Positions 49,746-59,290 of a stretch of DNA of 64,000 nt are shown one piece after another (the stretch's first letter is position 1; each line of letters starts with the position of its first letter). The position numbers and the translations under genes are program-made. The stretch is taken from positions 72,318-136,317 of the forward strand of contig CAJUSP010000005.1 in NCBI GenBank assembly GCA_910589165.1, read 5' to 3'. The DNA comes from an uncultured Adlercreutzia sp. (GTDB taxonomy: Bacteria > Actinomycetota > Coriobacteriia > Coriobacteriales > Eggerthellaceae). The notes below the pieces were generated by a model, which was given only the letters and a program-made list of their open reading frames with translations, was not told the DNA's origin and made no database searches.

Positions 49746-52700
49746 ATGACGCAAGGAAAGACGGCTTTGGATTGCGTGAAGGCGGGAGTGTGCTCGTCGT
49801 TGGCGGGGGCTCTGGCTTTGGGCGGCGTTGCGGCGCCGGCGTTTGCGGTGGAGGAGGGCGCTTCGGCGCCTTCCGCGCCGGTGCCTTCTGAGTCGGTTGC
49901 CGTGGAGACGGTGGAGGCGAAGGCCTCGAAGGCGCCAGCGACCCTTGAGGAGGCGAAGGCGGCGCTCGATGTTGCCAGCAAGAAGGCGGACGCGGCGCTT
50001 TCCGAGAAGAACGCGGCGGAGAAGGCGTACAACGACGCCAAGAATGTCTACGAGGCGGCCAATACTGCCCACGATAACGCCGTGTCCTCGGCGGAGGGGG
50101 CAGACGCCGAGGCGCAGCAGGCGTTCGCCGATGCGGTGACCAAGACGGAGCAGGAGGTGTCCGACGCCCGCACCGCAGCCGATGCGGCCAAGGCGGCCTA
50201 TGAGAAAGCCGTGGCCGACAAGGAGGCTGCCGATCGCGCGCTCACCGAGGCGAAGAATGCCGCCGATGCGGCGCAGCTGGCCTACGACGAGGCCGTAGCC
50301 GCCGCGCCGGGCATTCAGGCGGCGTTCGACGAGCTGGAGTCGGCCAAGGGGGCGCTGTCTGAGGCTCAGGCCGATGCTGCGAAGGCTGCGGACGACTTGG
50401 CCGCCGCCAATGAGAACCTTGCCGAGAAGACTTCGCAGGCCGATGCGGCGAAGGCTGCCCTCGACGAGGCTCAGTCTGTTCGCGACGCTGCCTCCTCCGC
50501 TCTTGCCGATGCTCAGGGTGCCTACGACGAGGCGAAGGCGGATCTGGATGCTGCGAGCGGAGGCCAGGGCGACGAGCTGAAGGCCAAGGTGGACGATGCC
50601 AAGAGCAAGCTCGATGCCGCCGAGGCTGAGAAGGCTGCTGCCGAGAAGGCCCTCGCCGACGCCGAGGACGAGCGAGATGCTGCCAGCGCGGCGGTTCTCG
50701 ATGCTGAGCGTGCGGTTGCCGACGCCCAGAAAGAGCATGACGCCATCGATGTGGATGGGGCGAAGGCCGCTGCCGACGCAGCGCAGAGGGCCTACGATTC
50801 CGCTGTGGCCGCCGCCAAAGAATCCAGTGACGCGGTGGCCGCCGACGCCGAGAGTCTTTCGGCTTTGAAGACGGCTGCTGACGACGCGAAGAAGGCCTAC
50901 AACGACGCCCAGGCCGCTGCCGCCCAGGCCGCAGCTGCCCTCGATGCCGCTCAGGCCGAGCTCGATGCCGCCATCGCCGAGGCGGGCGATGCTGCCGAGC
51001 GCGTCATTTCCCTCTACGACTTCTTCGTGGCCATGCAAGAAGGCGATGAAACGAGCAAAGCCGTGGAGCAATTTACCCGCCTTTCAGGTGGGCAGCCTTT
51101 GGATGAAATCAACAACGCCACGCATTCAGGCAAGGCCGGTGACGCCACTGATTATCGCAACGTTCTGAGGGCTCTGGAAACCATCCGCGCTCTTAACGAG
51201 GTGCGCGCCTCGCTCGGTTTGAACGAGCTGCTGATCTCCGACGAGCTGATGGCCCGCGGCACGGTGTCGGCCAACTGGTCGGCGACCCATGTCGCCCATT
51301 CCACGAACAGCGGTGCGGAGAATCTCGCCTGGGGCTGGCCCGAGCCTGTCAAGGGATGGTACGACAGCGAGAAGGCCATATGGGACAAGGCTCTCGAGAC
51401 AGGCGAGTTCAACGGGAAGGCCCTGCCCGAGGGCTGGGCGGATATGAGCGCTTCGAAGTTGGCCCTCAACGCGCCGGCGTTCTATCAAGCGGTCGGCCAC
51501 TACCTGAACGTTATCAATCCCACCTACAATTTCATTGGGGCCGCCTGGAACAATGCCGAGGGCACGATTGGCGGTTTGGTGGCTGAGCAAAACTACCGCG
51601 CTAATTCCAACGATAACGCCTTCACCGTTGACGAGTGGGAAACCCGGTTTATGAACTGGGTGAACGCCGAGCTTGCGAAGGATCCCGAGGACGAGGCCCA
51701 GGCCAAAATCGGCGCCGCGCAAGTGAAGGTGAACGAGGCGACTGCTGCGAAGTCCAGCGCCGATACAGCGGCTTCTTCGGCCAAGGCAGCTTCCGATAAG
51801 GCCGCTGCCGACCACACTGCGGCCGCCAAGGCCCACGAGGCACTTGAAGCCGACGCTGCCGCAAACGCCGCCGCAGTGACAGCCGCGCAAAGATCGCTCG
51901 ATGCCGCGAACAGCGCTCATGCCGATACGGTCAGCGCGAAGGCTGCCGCGGCTGCCAAGGTGCAGAGCGCGCAGACGACGCTCACCGGGGCCAACACCGC
52001 CTTCGACGAGGCAAGTGCCAGGGTCACGACCGCCACAACTGGCGCGGCGGCCGCCCGCAACACTGCCAGTGCGGCGAGAAACGACTGGAACCGTGCGACG
52101 GCGACCTATGACGCGTTCGTCGCGCAGCATGCCTCGCTGGTGGCACGTGTGGACGAGGCGAATGCAGCGTTGTCCAGCGCCAAGGGCTCCTACACCGCTG
52201 CCGATGGCAAGCTGCAAAGCGCTACGAAGTCCCATAGCGATGCCCTTGCCGCGAAGGGCTCGGCTTCCGATGCGGTAGATACGGCGTCGGCCAGCAAGGC
52301 TACGGCCGACGCGGCGCTTGCCGCTGCGACGGCCCGGCACAACACGGCCACTGCCGACTACGCCGCGTTCGGCGAAGCGGCCGAGAAGCTCACGGCCGCG
52401 GCGGCTCAGCGTGACGCCGCTCTGGCTAACCTAGCTGCGTGCGACGCTGCCGTTATGGCCGCCGCCGAGAGGGTCGTCAGCACGAACGCTGCCATCGACC
52501 CGGCCGAGGCTGCCCATGCCACGGCCCTCGACAAGCTCGCCCGCGCCCAGCAGCTCTCCTATATTGATGCCTTTGATATCCCGGTGAGCGATCCGGACTT
52601 CGCCTACCTCAACGGCCACGTGGACCGTGTGAAGGCGGCCCGCACCCTCGTCGAGACCACTCATGCGGAGATGCTCGCCTCCCACGACGCTATGGATGTG

Positions 52701-52991
52701 GCCAGGGATAACTTCGACACCGCCTACGACGCGTGGGTGGAAGCCGCCGCCGATGCCGCCGTCGCTCAAGCGGCCTACGACGCCTTGGCTCCGGCCCCCG
52801 AAGCCAGCGAGGAGAACGCCGCCGAGACAAAGGTCACCCGCGCCAAGCACGCCAAGGGTTCCACCGAGCCGGCGCCCGTCGCCCTCGCCCAGACCAGCGA
52901 CGAGAGCGCAACCCTCGCCGTCACGGCCGTTGGCATGGCGGCAGCCGCAGGCCTGGCCGCCGCCAGCCTCCGACGCCGCCGAGAAGGCTAG
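49746..52991 (+). CDS. Large cell-surface protein: coiled coils around a CAP (SCP/PR-1) domain
   Basis: 1081 residues. A signal peptide (residues 1-34, ending APAFA) is followed by an Ala-rich coiled coil (~60-415) and a CAP domain (~470-640) with LNEVRASLGLNELLISDEL, THVAHSTNSGAENLAWG and a late GHYLNVINPTYNFIGAAW. A second Ala/Ser/Thr-rich coiled coil runs ~655-1010. The C-terminus has LAQTSDE, a hydrophobic helix and RRRREG, a cell-wall sorting layout with a non-canonical LPxTG-like motif. CAP domains in bacteria bind or modify cell-wall or lipid ligands. It is probably an adhesin or stalk protein. AAAAGGAG precedes the ATG. Confidence 0.87.
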   Translation: MTQGKTALDCVKAGVCSSLAGALALGGVAAPAFAVEEGASAPSAPVPSESVAVETVEAKASKAPATLEEAKAALDVASKKADAALSEKNAAEKAYNDAKNVYEAANTAHDNAVSSAEGADAEAQQAFADAVTKTEQEVSDARTAADAAKAAYEKAVADKEAADRALTEAKNAADAAQLAYDEAVAAAPGIQAAFDELESAKGALSEAQADAAKAADDLAAANENLAEKTSQADAAKAALDEAQSVRDAASSALADAQGAYDEAKADLDAASGGQGDELKAKVDDAKSKLDAAEAEKAAAEKALADAEDERDAASAAVLDAERAVADAQKEHDAIDVDGAKAAADAAQRAYDSAVAAAKESSDAVAADAESLSALKTAADDAKKAYNDAQAAAAQAAAALDAAQAELDAAIAEAGDAAERVISLYDFFVAMQEGDETSKAVEQFTRLSGGQPLDEINNATHSGKAGDATDYRNVLRALETIRALNEVRASLGLNELLISDELMARGTVSANWSATHVAHSTNSGAENLAWGWPEPVKGWYDSEKAIWDKALETGEFNGKALPEGWADMSASKLALNAPAFYQAVGHYLNVINPTYNFIGAAWNNAEGTIGGLVAEQNYRANSNDNAFTVDEWETRFMNWVNAELAKDPEDEAQAKIGAAQVKVNEATAAKSSADTAASSAKAASDKAAADHTAAAKAHEALEADAAANAAAVTAAQRSLDAANSAHADTVSAKAAAAAKVQSAQTTLTGANTAFDEASARVTTATTGAAAARNTASAARNDWNRATATYDAFVAQHASLVARVDEANAALSSAKGSYTAADGKLQSATKSHSDALAAKGSASDAVDTASASKATADAALAAATARHNTATADYAAFGEAAEKLTAAAAQRDAALANLAACDAAVMAAAERVVSTNAAIDPAEAAHATALDKLARAQQLSYIDAFDIPVSDPDFAYLNGHVDRVKAARTLVETTHAEMLASHDAMDVARDNFDTAYDAWVEAAADAAVAQAAYDALAPAPEASEENAAETKVTRAKHAKGSTEPAPVALAQTSDESATLAVTAVGMAAAAGLAAASLRRRREG

Positions 52992-53037
52992 GGTGGCGAG
53001 GGCTACCTGAAACGCAGAATACGAGTGAGCTGATTTG

Positions 53038-53080
53038 ACGATGGGTCGCATCCGACGGGTGCGGCCCATCGTGGCGTTTT
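53038..53080 (+). terminator. Terminator after the CAP surface protein gene
   Basis: ACGATGGG (53038-53045) pairs with CCCATCGT (53065-53072), continued inside by CGCA/TGCG, followed by GGCGTTTT. Confidence 0.75.
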
Positions 53081-53204
53081 GGGGCCATAGTGCCGTTTGC
53101 GCCGGGGGTGGCCTTGCTCCTGTGGAGTTTCGCGGTACCTTGAGGGCCTGTGATAGAATTACCAGCTGACTGTAATCTATACGTACTACGAAGGGTAAGC
53201 CTCC

Positions 53205-54260
53205 ATGTCTTTCCTCGACTGGTTTTCGGGCCTGACGGGCCAGATGTCCGCCGACATGGCCATCGACCTGGGCACTGCCAACACGCTTGTCGCCATCACC
53301 GGCGAGGGCATCGTCATCAACGAGCCCTCCGTCGTCGCCATTGAGAAATCCACCCAGCGCGTGCTGGCGGTCGGCCATGAGGCCAAGAACATGATCAACC
53401 ACACGCCGGATGCGTTCTCGGCGGAGCACCCGTTGAAGGACGGCGTCATCGCCGACTACGATGTGACCGAGGCTATGATCTCGGCCTTCATCAACAAGGC
53501 GGCCGAGCGGAAGTACCCCTGGCAGCCCAAGCCCCGCATCGTGGTGTGCATCCCCTGCGGCGCCACCTCGGTGGAGAAGCGCGCCGTGTTCGAGGCCACC
53601 ATCCAGGCCGGTGCCCGCCAGGCCTACCTCATCGAGGAGCCCATGGCCGCCGCCATGGGTGCCGACCTGCCCGTAACCGAGCCCACCGGCTCCATGGTAG
53701 TGGACATCGGCGGCGGCACCACCGAGGTGGCCGTCATCTCGCTCGGCGGCATCGTGACTTCTTCCAGCCTGCGTCTGGCCGGCAACCGCCTGGACGAGGC
53801 CATCGCCATGCACCTGCGCGATTTGCTCGGCATCAAAATCGGCGAGCGCACGGCCGAGGTCATCAAGATCAAGATCGGCTCCATCCTGCCCTTCGAGGAC
53901 GGCCGCGAGCGCGACATGATCATCTCGGGTCAGGACGTGTACACCGAGCAGCCCAAGGAGGTCACCATCCAGTCGGAGGACGTGCGCGCCGCGCTGCAGG
54001 CCCCCATCGAGGAGATGGTGCTGCACATCAAGGACACCTTCAAGAAGACCAACCCCGACCTGGCCAGCGACATTATCCAGAACGGTATTCTGCTGACGGG
54101 CGGCGGCGGCCTGCTTTCCGGCCTCGACCGCTACCTGACCGACAAGCTGGAGATTCCGGTGTGGGTGTCGGAGACGGCGCTGACCAATGTAGTATCCGGT
54201 TGCCTGAAGGTGCTCGAGACGCCGACGGCCCTCAAGCAGACGCTCATGCGCTCGAAGTAG
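53205..54260 (+). CDS. mreB: Rod-shape-determining actin-like protein MreB
   Basis: 351 residues. The actin-fold nucleotide-binding motifs are MAIDLGTANTLV (phosphate 1), VVDIGGGTTEVAVISLGG (phosphate 2) and LLTGGGGLLSGLD (adenosine). MreB filaments on the inner membrane face guide the elongation machinery. It is first of the mreBCD-PBP2-rodA operon; the ATG has AAGGGTAAG upstream. No well-spaced promoter was found in the ~200 bp before it. Confidence 0.97.
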   Translation: MSFLDWFSGLTGQMSADMAIDLGTANTLVAITGEGIVINEPSVVAIEKSTQRVLAVGHEAKNMINHTPDAFSAEHPLKDGVIADYDVTEAMISAFINKAAERKYPWQPKPRIVVCIPCGATSVEKRAVFEATIQAGARQAYLIEEPMAAAMGADLPVTEPTGSMVVDIGGGTTEVAVISLGGIVTSSSLRLAGNRLDEAIAMHLRDLLGIKIGERTAEVIKIKIGSILPFEDGRERDMIISGQDVYTEQPKEVTIQSEDVRAALQAPIEEMVLHIKDTFKKTNPDLASDIIQNGILLTGGGGLLSGLDRYLTDKLEIPVWVSETALTNVVSGCLKVLETPTALKQTLMRSK

Positions 54261-54274
54261 GCATCGCTTACCTT

Positions 54275-55324
54275 ATGGCTCTCAACTTCCAGAATCACAG
54301 CCCGGCCCCCTTGGGCCGGGTCTCGCTTATCGCCACCTTGCTGGTCTCGCTCGTGTGCATCGGCATCTATCAGGCCGAGGGGGCAACGGGGCCTCTGCAC
54401 AGCGTGCAGGCCGCGGTCGCCGGCATTATGACGCCGGCCCAGCAGGTGAGTGCGCCGTTGGGCGCGGCCGTGGAGTCGGCCGAGCAGAGCGCCGCCGACG
54501 ACGGCGCCGCCGAGGAGACGCTCTCGGCCCTGCGCGAGCAGAACGCGCAGCTCGTGCAGCAGATTGCCACCGCCGAGGAGCAGCGCTTGGAAAACGAGCG
54601 GCTGCGCGGCCTTCTGAACTTGCGCGACATCTACGAGATCACCGGCGTGTCGGGCCGCGTCATCGGGCGCACCACCGACGCGTGGAACCAGACGGTCACG
54701 CTTGATGTGGGCAGCAACTCCGGCGTAGAGTCGGGGCTGACGGTCATGGGGCCGACCGGCGTGGTGGGCCAGGTCATCTCGGTGACGGGGAGCACCTGCC
54801 GGGTGCGCCTGCTCACCGACCCTCAGTCGGGCGCGGCGGCCATGGTGCAGTCGAGCCGGGCCGAGGGTATCGTCCGCGGTTCCATGGACGGGCTGCTCTA
54901 CCTTGAGAACATCGGCGCGGACGTGAACATCCAGGTGGGCGATGTGGTGCTGACGAGCGGCTTGGGCGGCAGCTACACCCGCGGCCTCGTCATCGGCACC
55001 GTGGCCCGGGTCGAGGGCTCCGCCGGCACCGACACGCGCAAGATCATCGTGGCGCCCAACGGCACCGTGTCGCTGATGGAGGAGGCCCTCGTGGTGTTCT
55101 CCGCCGCCGACGACGCCGCCGAGCGCGCCATCACCGCGCCTGTTACGACCACCGAGGGCGAAGGCGACGGGGAAGGCGACGGGTCCGAAGGCGACGCGAC
55201 TGGCTCCGGCGACAGCGCCGAGAACGGCAACGGCAGCGATAACGCGGCCGACGACGCCCGCGACGACTCGCCCGATGACGCCGACAACACCGACGACGAG
55301 CAGGGCGAAGGGGAGGAGGCCTGA
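54275..55324 (+). CDS. mreC: Rod-shape-determining protein MreC
   Basis: 349 residues. One membrane helix (~16-34), a coiled coil (~70-115, ALREQNAQLVQQIATAEEQRLENERLR), then the two MreC beta-barrels (VIGRTTDAWNQTVTLDVGSNSGV; GDVVLTSGLGGSYTRGLVIG). MreC links MreB to PBP2 outside the membrane. The tail (~295-349) is an acidic Asp/Glu/Gly/Asn low-complexity extension. It has no clear ribosome-binding site and starts 14 bp after mreB, so it is probably coupled. Its stop overlaps mreD by one base. Confidence 0.94.
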   Translation: MALNFQNHSPAPLGRVSLIATLLVSLVCIGIYQAEGATGPLHSVQAAVAGIMTPAQQVSAPLGAAVESAEQSAADDGAAEETLSALREQNAQLVQQIATAEEQRLENERLRGLLNLRDIYEITGVSGRVIGRTTDAWNQTVTLDVGSNSGVESGLTVMGPTGVVGQVISVTGSTCRVRLLTDPQSGAAAMVQSSRAEGIVRGSMDGLLYLENIGADVNIQVGDVVLTSGLGGSYTRGLVIGTVARVEGSAGTDTRKIIVAPNGTVSLMEEALVVFSAADDAAERAITAPVTTTEGEGDGEGDGSEGDATGSGDSAENGNGSDNAADDARDDSPDDADNTDDEQGEGEEA

Positions 55325-55848
55325 TGGATATGACCCGCGAAACCGTGGCCGGCATCATCGGCGCCGTCGTCGCCGTGCTGCTGCAGGTGGTGCTCGCGCC
55401 GGCGCTCTCGCTGTTCGAGGCCGTGCCCAACTTCATCGTGGCCTACTGCGTCGTGCGCGCCGTGGCCACGCCGGCCGCCGCCGGTGCGCTCGTGCCCTTC
55501 TTCTGCGGCCTGCTCTTCGACCTTATGGGGGGAGGGCCGGTGGGGGCGATGGCCTTTGTGCTCGTGCTGGTAACGTTTCTGGCCTCGCGCCTGTACCTCA
55601 TGCTCAACAACGATACCCTGTTCATACCGGTGGCGATCCTTCTGCTGTCCATCGTGCTCGCCGAGCTGCTGTACAGCATGATCGTCGTGGCCTGCGGCGT
55701 GGGCGCGCCGTTCGGAGAGGCCTTCCTCTACCGCACGCTGCCCTGCATGCTCTACGACTGCGTCATCGGGCTTCTGATGTATCCGATCGCCATCCGCACG
55801 ATGGTCGACCGGCCCCTCGGACAGCCGGGGACGCCGGTTCTGCGCTAG
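55324..55848 (+). CDS. mreD: Rod-shape-determining protein MreD
   Basis: 174 residues, about five or six hydrophobic segments. Sequence conservation in MreD is low, but size, hydrophobic profile, the F-C-G-L-L-F-D-L-M-G-G-G-P-V-G motif and position between mreC and the PBP2 gene support the call. It is an integral membrane part of the elongasome. TGATG overlap with mreC. Confidence 0.9.
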   Translation: MDMTRETVAGIIGAVVAVLLQVVLAPALSLFEAVPNFIVAYCVVRAVATPAAAGALVPFFCGLLFDLMGGGPVGAMAFVLVLVTFLASRLYLMLNNDTLFIPVAILLLSIVLAELLYSMIVVACGVGAPFGEAFLYRTLPCMLYDCVIGLLMYPIAIRTMVDRPLGQPGTPVLR

Positions 55849-55864
55849 GGAGAGGGGGCAGCCC

Positions 55865-58042
55865 GTGCTTGTCGCCATTATCGCGGCCGTGATTGCCGCC
55901 GTCATCGCCATCGTCGTCATCGCCGCCGCCCTGGCCGTGCGCTCGCGCAACACCACCACCTCGGTGGGGGCCAAGAAGGGCGTGTCCGAACTGTCGACCG
56001 TCGGCGTGGGCAGCTCGCCCTTCGAGCGCCGCACCGCCGCCAAGGCCGCCCGCGAGGGCGAGGTCACCGTGGCCTCGTCGGAATCGGGCTCAACCTCTGC
56101 CAAGCCCTCCGACGACCTCACGCGCCGCTTCGCTGTGCTGGGCACCACGGCCGTGGCCATCTTCGGCGTGCTATCGGCGAAGCTGTGGACCATGCAGATT
56201 CTGGGGAACTCCGCCTACGCTGACGCCGCCGAGCAGAACCTCTACACCACGGTGAAGACGCCGGCCCCCCGCGGCGCCATCTACGACACCAACGGGGTGG
56301 CTCTCGTGGCCAACCGCCCGAGCCAGACCGTGGTGGCCGACCCCGAGGTGGCCGACAACCGCGACGTCATCCGGCGTCTCTCGGCCGTGCTCGGCGTGCC
56401 GGCCAACGTGGTGTCGTCCCGCATCAAGGACTCCTCGGCCGGCGCCCAGAGCCTGCGCGTGGTGGCCGACGACGTGCGCCTGCGCGACGTGGCCTTCATC
56501 GCCGAGCACGCCGATGCCTTCCCCGGCATTTCGGTGGAGGAGCGCTCGACGCGCGAGTACCCCTACGGAGCGTTGGCGGCCCATGTGCTCGGCTACACCG
56601 CCTCGCCTTCGGAGGACGAGTTGAAGCAGCAAGCCGAGGGCCGCGAGATCCTCGCTACTGATGTGATTGGGAAAGCCGGCGTGGAGGCCACTTACGACAG
56701 CTACCTGTCCGGCGAGCACGGCGAGAGCAAGGTGATGGTGGACGCCAACGGCCGGCGCATCTCGGTGATGAGCGATATCAAGGACGCCAAGGGCTCCGAT
56801 ATCTACCTCACCATCGACGCGAAGGCCCAGTACGTGGCCGACAAGGCGCTCGCCGACCTCATCGCCCCGCGCGGTGGTGTCATCGGCACCGGCACCGGTA
56901 GCAAGGGCGCCGTGGTGGCCCTCGACGTGACCGACGGCTCGGTGCTCGTCATGGCGAGCTTTCCTACCTTCGACCCGACTGATTTCACCGGCGGGGTGTC
57001 CACTGAGCTTTACGACAAATATCGAGACGAGAAAGTGTCCTACGCCCCGCTCAACAACAACGTCGTCTCCGGCCAGTTCATGGCCGCCTCCACCTTCAAG
57101 GCCTTCACGTCGCTGGCGGGCCTGGAGTACGGCTTCGCCACCGAGGGCAGCTCGTGGAACTGCACGGGCGAGTGGGACGGCTTCGGCACGGGCGACGTGC
57201 AGAAGTGCTGGAAGCACGAGGGCCACGGCACGCTGGATTTGCACGGCGGCATCGTGAACTCCTGCGACACCGTTTTCTACGAGATCGGCAAGGCCTTCTA
57301 CGACCACGGCCCCAACGGCACTGGCGAGATATCCGAGACGGCCCTGCAGGAGTACCTGGGCCAGTTCGGCTTCGGCGAGAAGACCGACATCGACTTGGCT
57401 GGCGAGGCCGTGGGCGTCATCCCCACGCCCGCCTGGAAGCAGGAGACCTTCCGCAACCGCCCCGCCGAGGCGCAGTTCCGCGGCGGCGACTACACGAACA
57501 TGATCATCGGCCAGGGCGACGTGCTCGTGACCCCGCTGCAGATCGCCTGCGCCTACGCCGGCGTGGCCACGGGCCGCATCATGCGCCCGCACCTGCTGAA
57601 GGAAGTGAAGAACAGCGCCGGCGAGACCGTGGTCACCTACGAGCCACAGGTGGAGCGCACCCCCGAGGTGACCGAGAGTCACCTGGCCTACGTGCGCGAT
57701 GCGCTGCACGGCATGGTGCAGGAATCCCATTCCGTGGGGCCGCTCTTCGAGGAGATCGGCGTCGATGCCGCGGGCAAGTCGGGCACCGGCGAGAAGCAGA
57801 ACGAGAACGACACGGCGTGGTTCGTGGCCTACGCCCCCTACAACGACCCGAAGTACGTGGTCGCCTGCGTCATCGAGCAGGGCGGCGGCGGCTCGGACAC
57901 GGCGGCGCCGGTGGTGGCCGAGGTGATGGACGCCCTCATGCAGTCGGCGGCCGGCACCCTGAACGTCGAGGTGCAGAAGGTGGCCGCCTCGCCGGGCGAG
58001 TCCATCGAGATCGCCCACGACTCCGGCGGACGCGAGGACTAA
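55865..58042 (+). CDS. mrdA: Penicillin-binding protein 2, peptidoglycan transpeptidase of elongation
   Basis: 725 residues. The transpeptidase motifs are ASTFK (S-x-x-K), NSCDTVF (S-x-N-like position) and KSGTGEK (K-S/T-G). A dimerisation domain (APRGAIYDTNGVALVANRPSQ) precedes them. It cross-links new peptidoglycan with RodA outside the membrane. The N-terminus has two hydrophobic helices, at ~2-25 and ~88-110, separated by a charged linker; typical PBP2 has one. GTG 55865 has GGGAGAGGGGG upstream. Confidence 0.94.
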   Translation: MLVAIIAAVIAAVIAIVVIAAALAVRSRNTTTSVGAKKGVSELSTVGVGSSPFERRTAAKAAREGEVTVASSESGSTSAKPSDDLTRRFAVLGTTAVAIFGVLSAKLWTMQILGNSAYADAAEQNLYTTVKTPAPRGAIYDTNGVALVANRPSQTVVADPEVADNRDVIRRLSAVLGVPANVVSSRIKDSSAGAQSLRVVADDVRLRDVAFIAEHADAFPGISVEERSTREYPYGALAAHVLGYTASPSEDELKQQAEGREILATDVIGKAGVEATYDSYLSGEHGESKVMVDANGRRISVMSDIKDAKGSDIYLTIDAKAQYVADKALADLIAPRGGVIGTGTGSKGAVVALDVTDGSVLVMASFPTFDPTDFTGGVSTELYDKYRDEKVSYAPLNNNVVSGQFMAASTFKAFTSLAGLEYGFATEGSSWNCTGEWDGFGTGDVQKCWKHEGHGTLDLHGGIVNSCDTVFYEIGKAFYDHGPNGTGEISETALQEYLGQFGFGEKTDIDLAGEAVGVIPTPAWKQETFRNRPAEAQFRGGDYTNMIIGQGDVLVTPLQIACAYAGVATGRIMRPHLLKEVKNSAGETVVTYEPQVERTPEVTESHLAYVRDALHGMVQESHSVGPLFEEIGVDAAGKSGTGEKQNENDTAWFVAYAPYNDPKYVVACVIEQGGGGSDTAAPVVAEVMDALMQSAAGTLNVEVQKVAASPGESIEIAHDSGGRED

Positions 58043-58045
58043 GCC

Positions 58046-59281
58046 ATGGCCGAGCTTCCCCAGATCCATTCCGTCCACGCCTCCCAGCACGGACGCGCCA
58101 CCGGGCGCGCCCGCAGCCACAGCCACGCCCGGCCCGAGAAGCCGTCGCTTCTGGCCCGGGTGCCGTGGGTGCTGCTGCTGGTCATCGCTCTTTTGCTCGG
58201 CTTCGGGCTGCTCGTGTGCTGGTCGGCGGTGCAGGGCGATGCCGACTACAGCTTCTCGCGCCAGGTGGCCGGCGTGGCCGCGGGCCTTATCATCATGGTG
58301 GTCGTGTGGGCTTTCGACTACCGCCGTTTGGCGAACCTCACCACGGCGCTGCTCGTCATCAACGTGGTGCTCATCTTGTTGCCGCACATTCCGGGTTTGG
58401 GCACCGACGCCGGCATGGGCGCGAAATCGTGGATCAAGATAGGCATGCAGGTGCAGCCGGGCGAGTTCGCCAAGGTGACCGTCGTGCTGTTCGCCGCGAG
58501 CCTCGTGGCCCGCTACCAGGGCACGCTCGACGACTGGCGCGAGTACTGCAAGGTGCTGGGCCTGCTGCTTGTGCCCTTCGCCGCCATCATGACCCAGCCG
58601 GACCTGGGCACGGGCCTGGTGTACATGGCCATCTCGGCGGTGGTGCTCGTCATGGGCGGGGCGAAGGCGCGCTACCTGCTCATCACCGTGGGGGCCGGCA
58701 TCGCGGCGGTGGCGGCGGTGTTCGCCATCGACGAGGTGCTGAAATACCAGCTCGCCGACGGCACCTACGAGTACCGCCTGCTGAAGAACTACCAGCGCAG
58801 CCGCCTGTTCGTGTTCCTGAACCCCGAGGCGGACCTCTCCGGCGACGGCTACAACCTCGCCCAGGCGAAAATCGCCATCGGGTCGGGCGGCCTGTTCGGC
58901 AAGGGGCTTTTGAACGCCACGCAGTCGACCCACGGCTTTCTGCCCGAGGCGCCCACCGACTTCATCTTCTGCGTGCTGGCCGAGGAGTTCGGCTTTGTGG
59001 GGGTCATGGGCCTCATCGCGCTGTACGCGGCCCTCATCGCCGTATGCCTGTATATCGCGCGGCGCGCCGACAACCTCTTCGGCATGCTCATCGTTATGGG
59101 TATCATCGGCATGTGGCTCTTCCAAATTCTCGAGAACATCGGCATGGACTGCGGGCTTATGCCCATCACGGGCATTCCGCTGCCGTTTGTCAGCTACGGC
59201 TCGTCGTTCATGGTGGTGAACTTCGCGCTTATCGGGCTCATCGGCTCGGTGTACTCCCATACGTCTCTTCATGAAAGGTAG
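58046..59281 (+). CDS. rodA: RodA-type SEDS peptidoglycan glycosyltransferase
   Basis: 411 residues, about ten membrane helices. SEDS signatures: GAKSWIKIGMQVQPGEFAKV, MTQPDLGTGLVYMAI and TGIPLPFVSYGSSFMVVNF. It polymerises glycan strands from lipid II together with PBP2, encoded 3 bp upstream. The N-terminal ~30 residues are His/Arg-rich and cytoplasmic. Confidence 0.95.
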   Translation: MAELPQIHSVHASQHGRATGRARSHSHARPEKPSLLARVPWVLLLVIALLLGFGLLVCWSAVQGDADYSFSRQVAGVAAGLIIMVVVWAFDYRRLANLTTALLVINVVLILLPHIPGLGTDAGMGAKSWIKIGMQVQPGEFAKVTVVLFAASLVARYQGTLDDWREYCKVLGLLLVPFAAIMTQPDLGTGLVYMAISAVVLVMGGAKARYLLITVGAGIAAVAAVFAIDEVLKYQLADGTYEYRLLKNYQRSRLFVFLNPEADLSGDGYNLAQAKIAIGSGGLFGKGLLNATQSTHGFLPEAPTDFIFCVLAEEFGFVGVMGLIALYAALIAVCLYIARRADNLFGMLIVMGIIGMWLFQILENIGMDCGLMPITGIPLPFVSYGSSFMVVNFALIGLIGSVYSHTSLHER

Positions 59282-59290
59282 GTGGGCACG

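Noticed and set aside
53101..53204. mreB promoter (TAGAAT at 53154)
   Set aside because: No -35 element at 16-18 bp; not strong enough to list.
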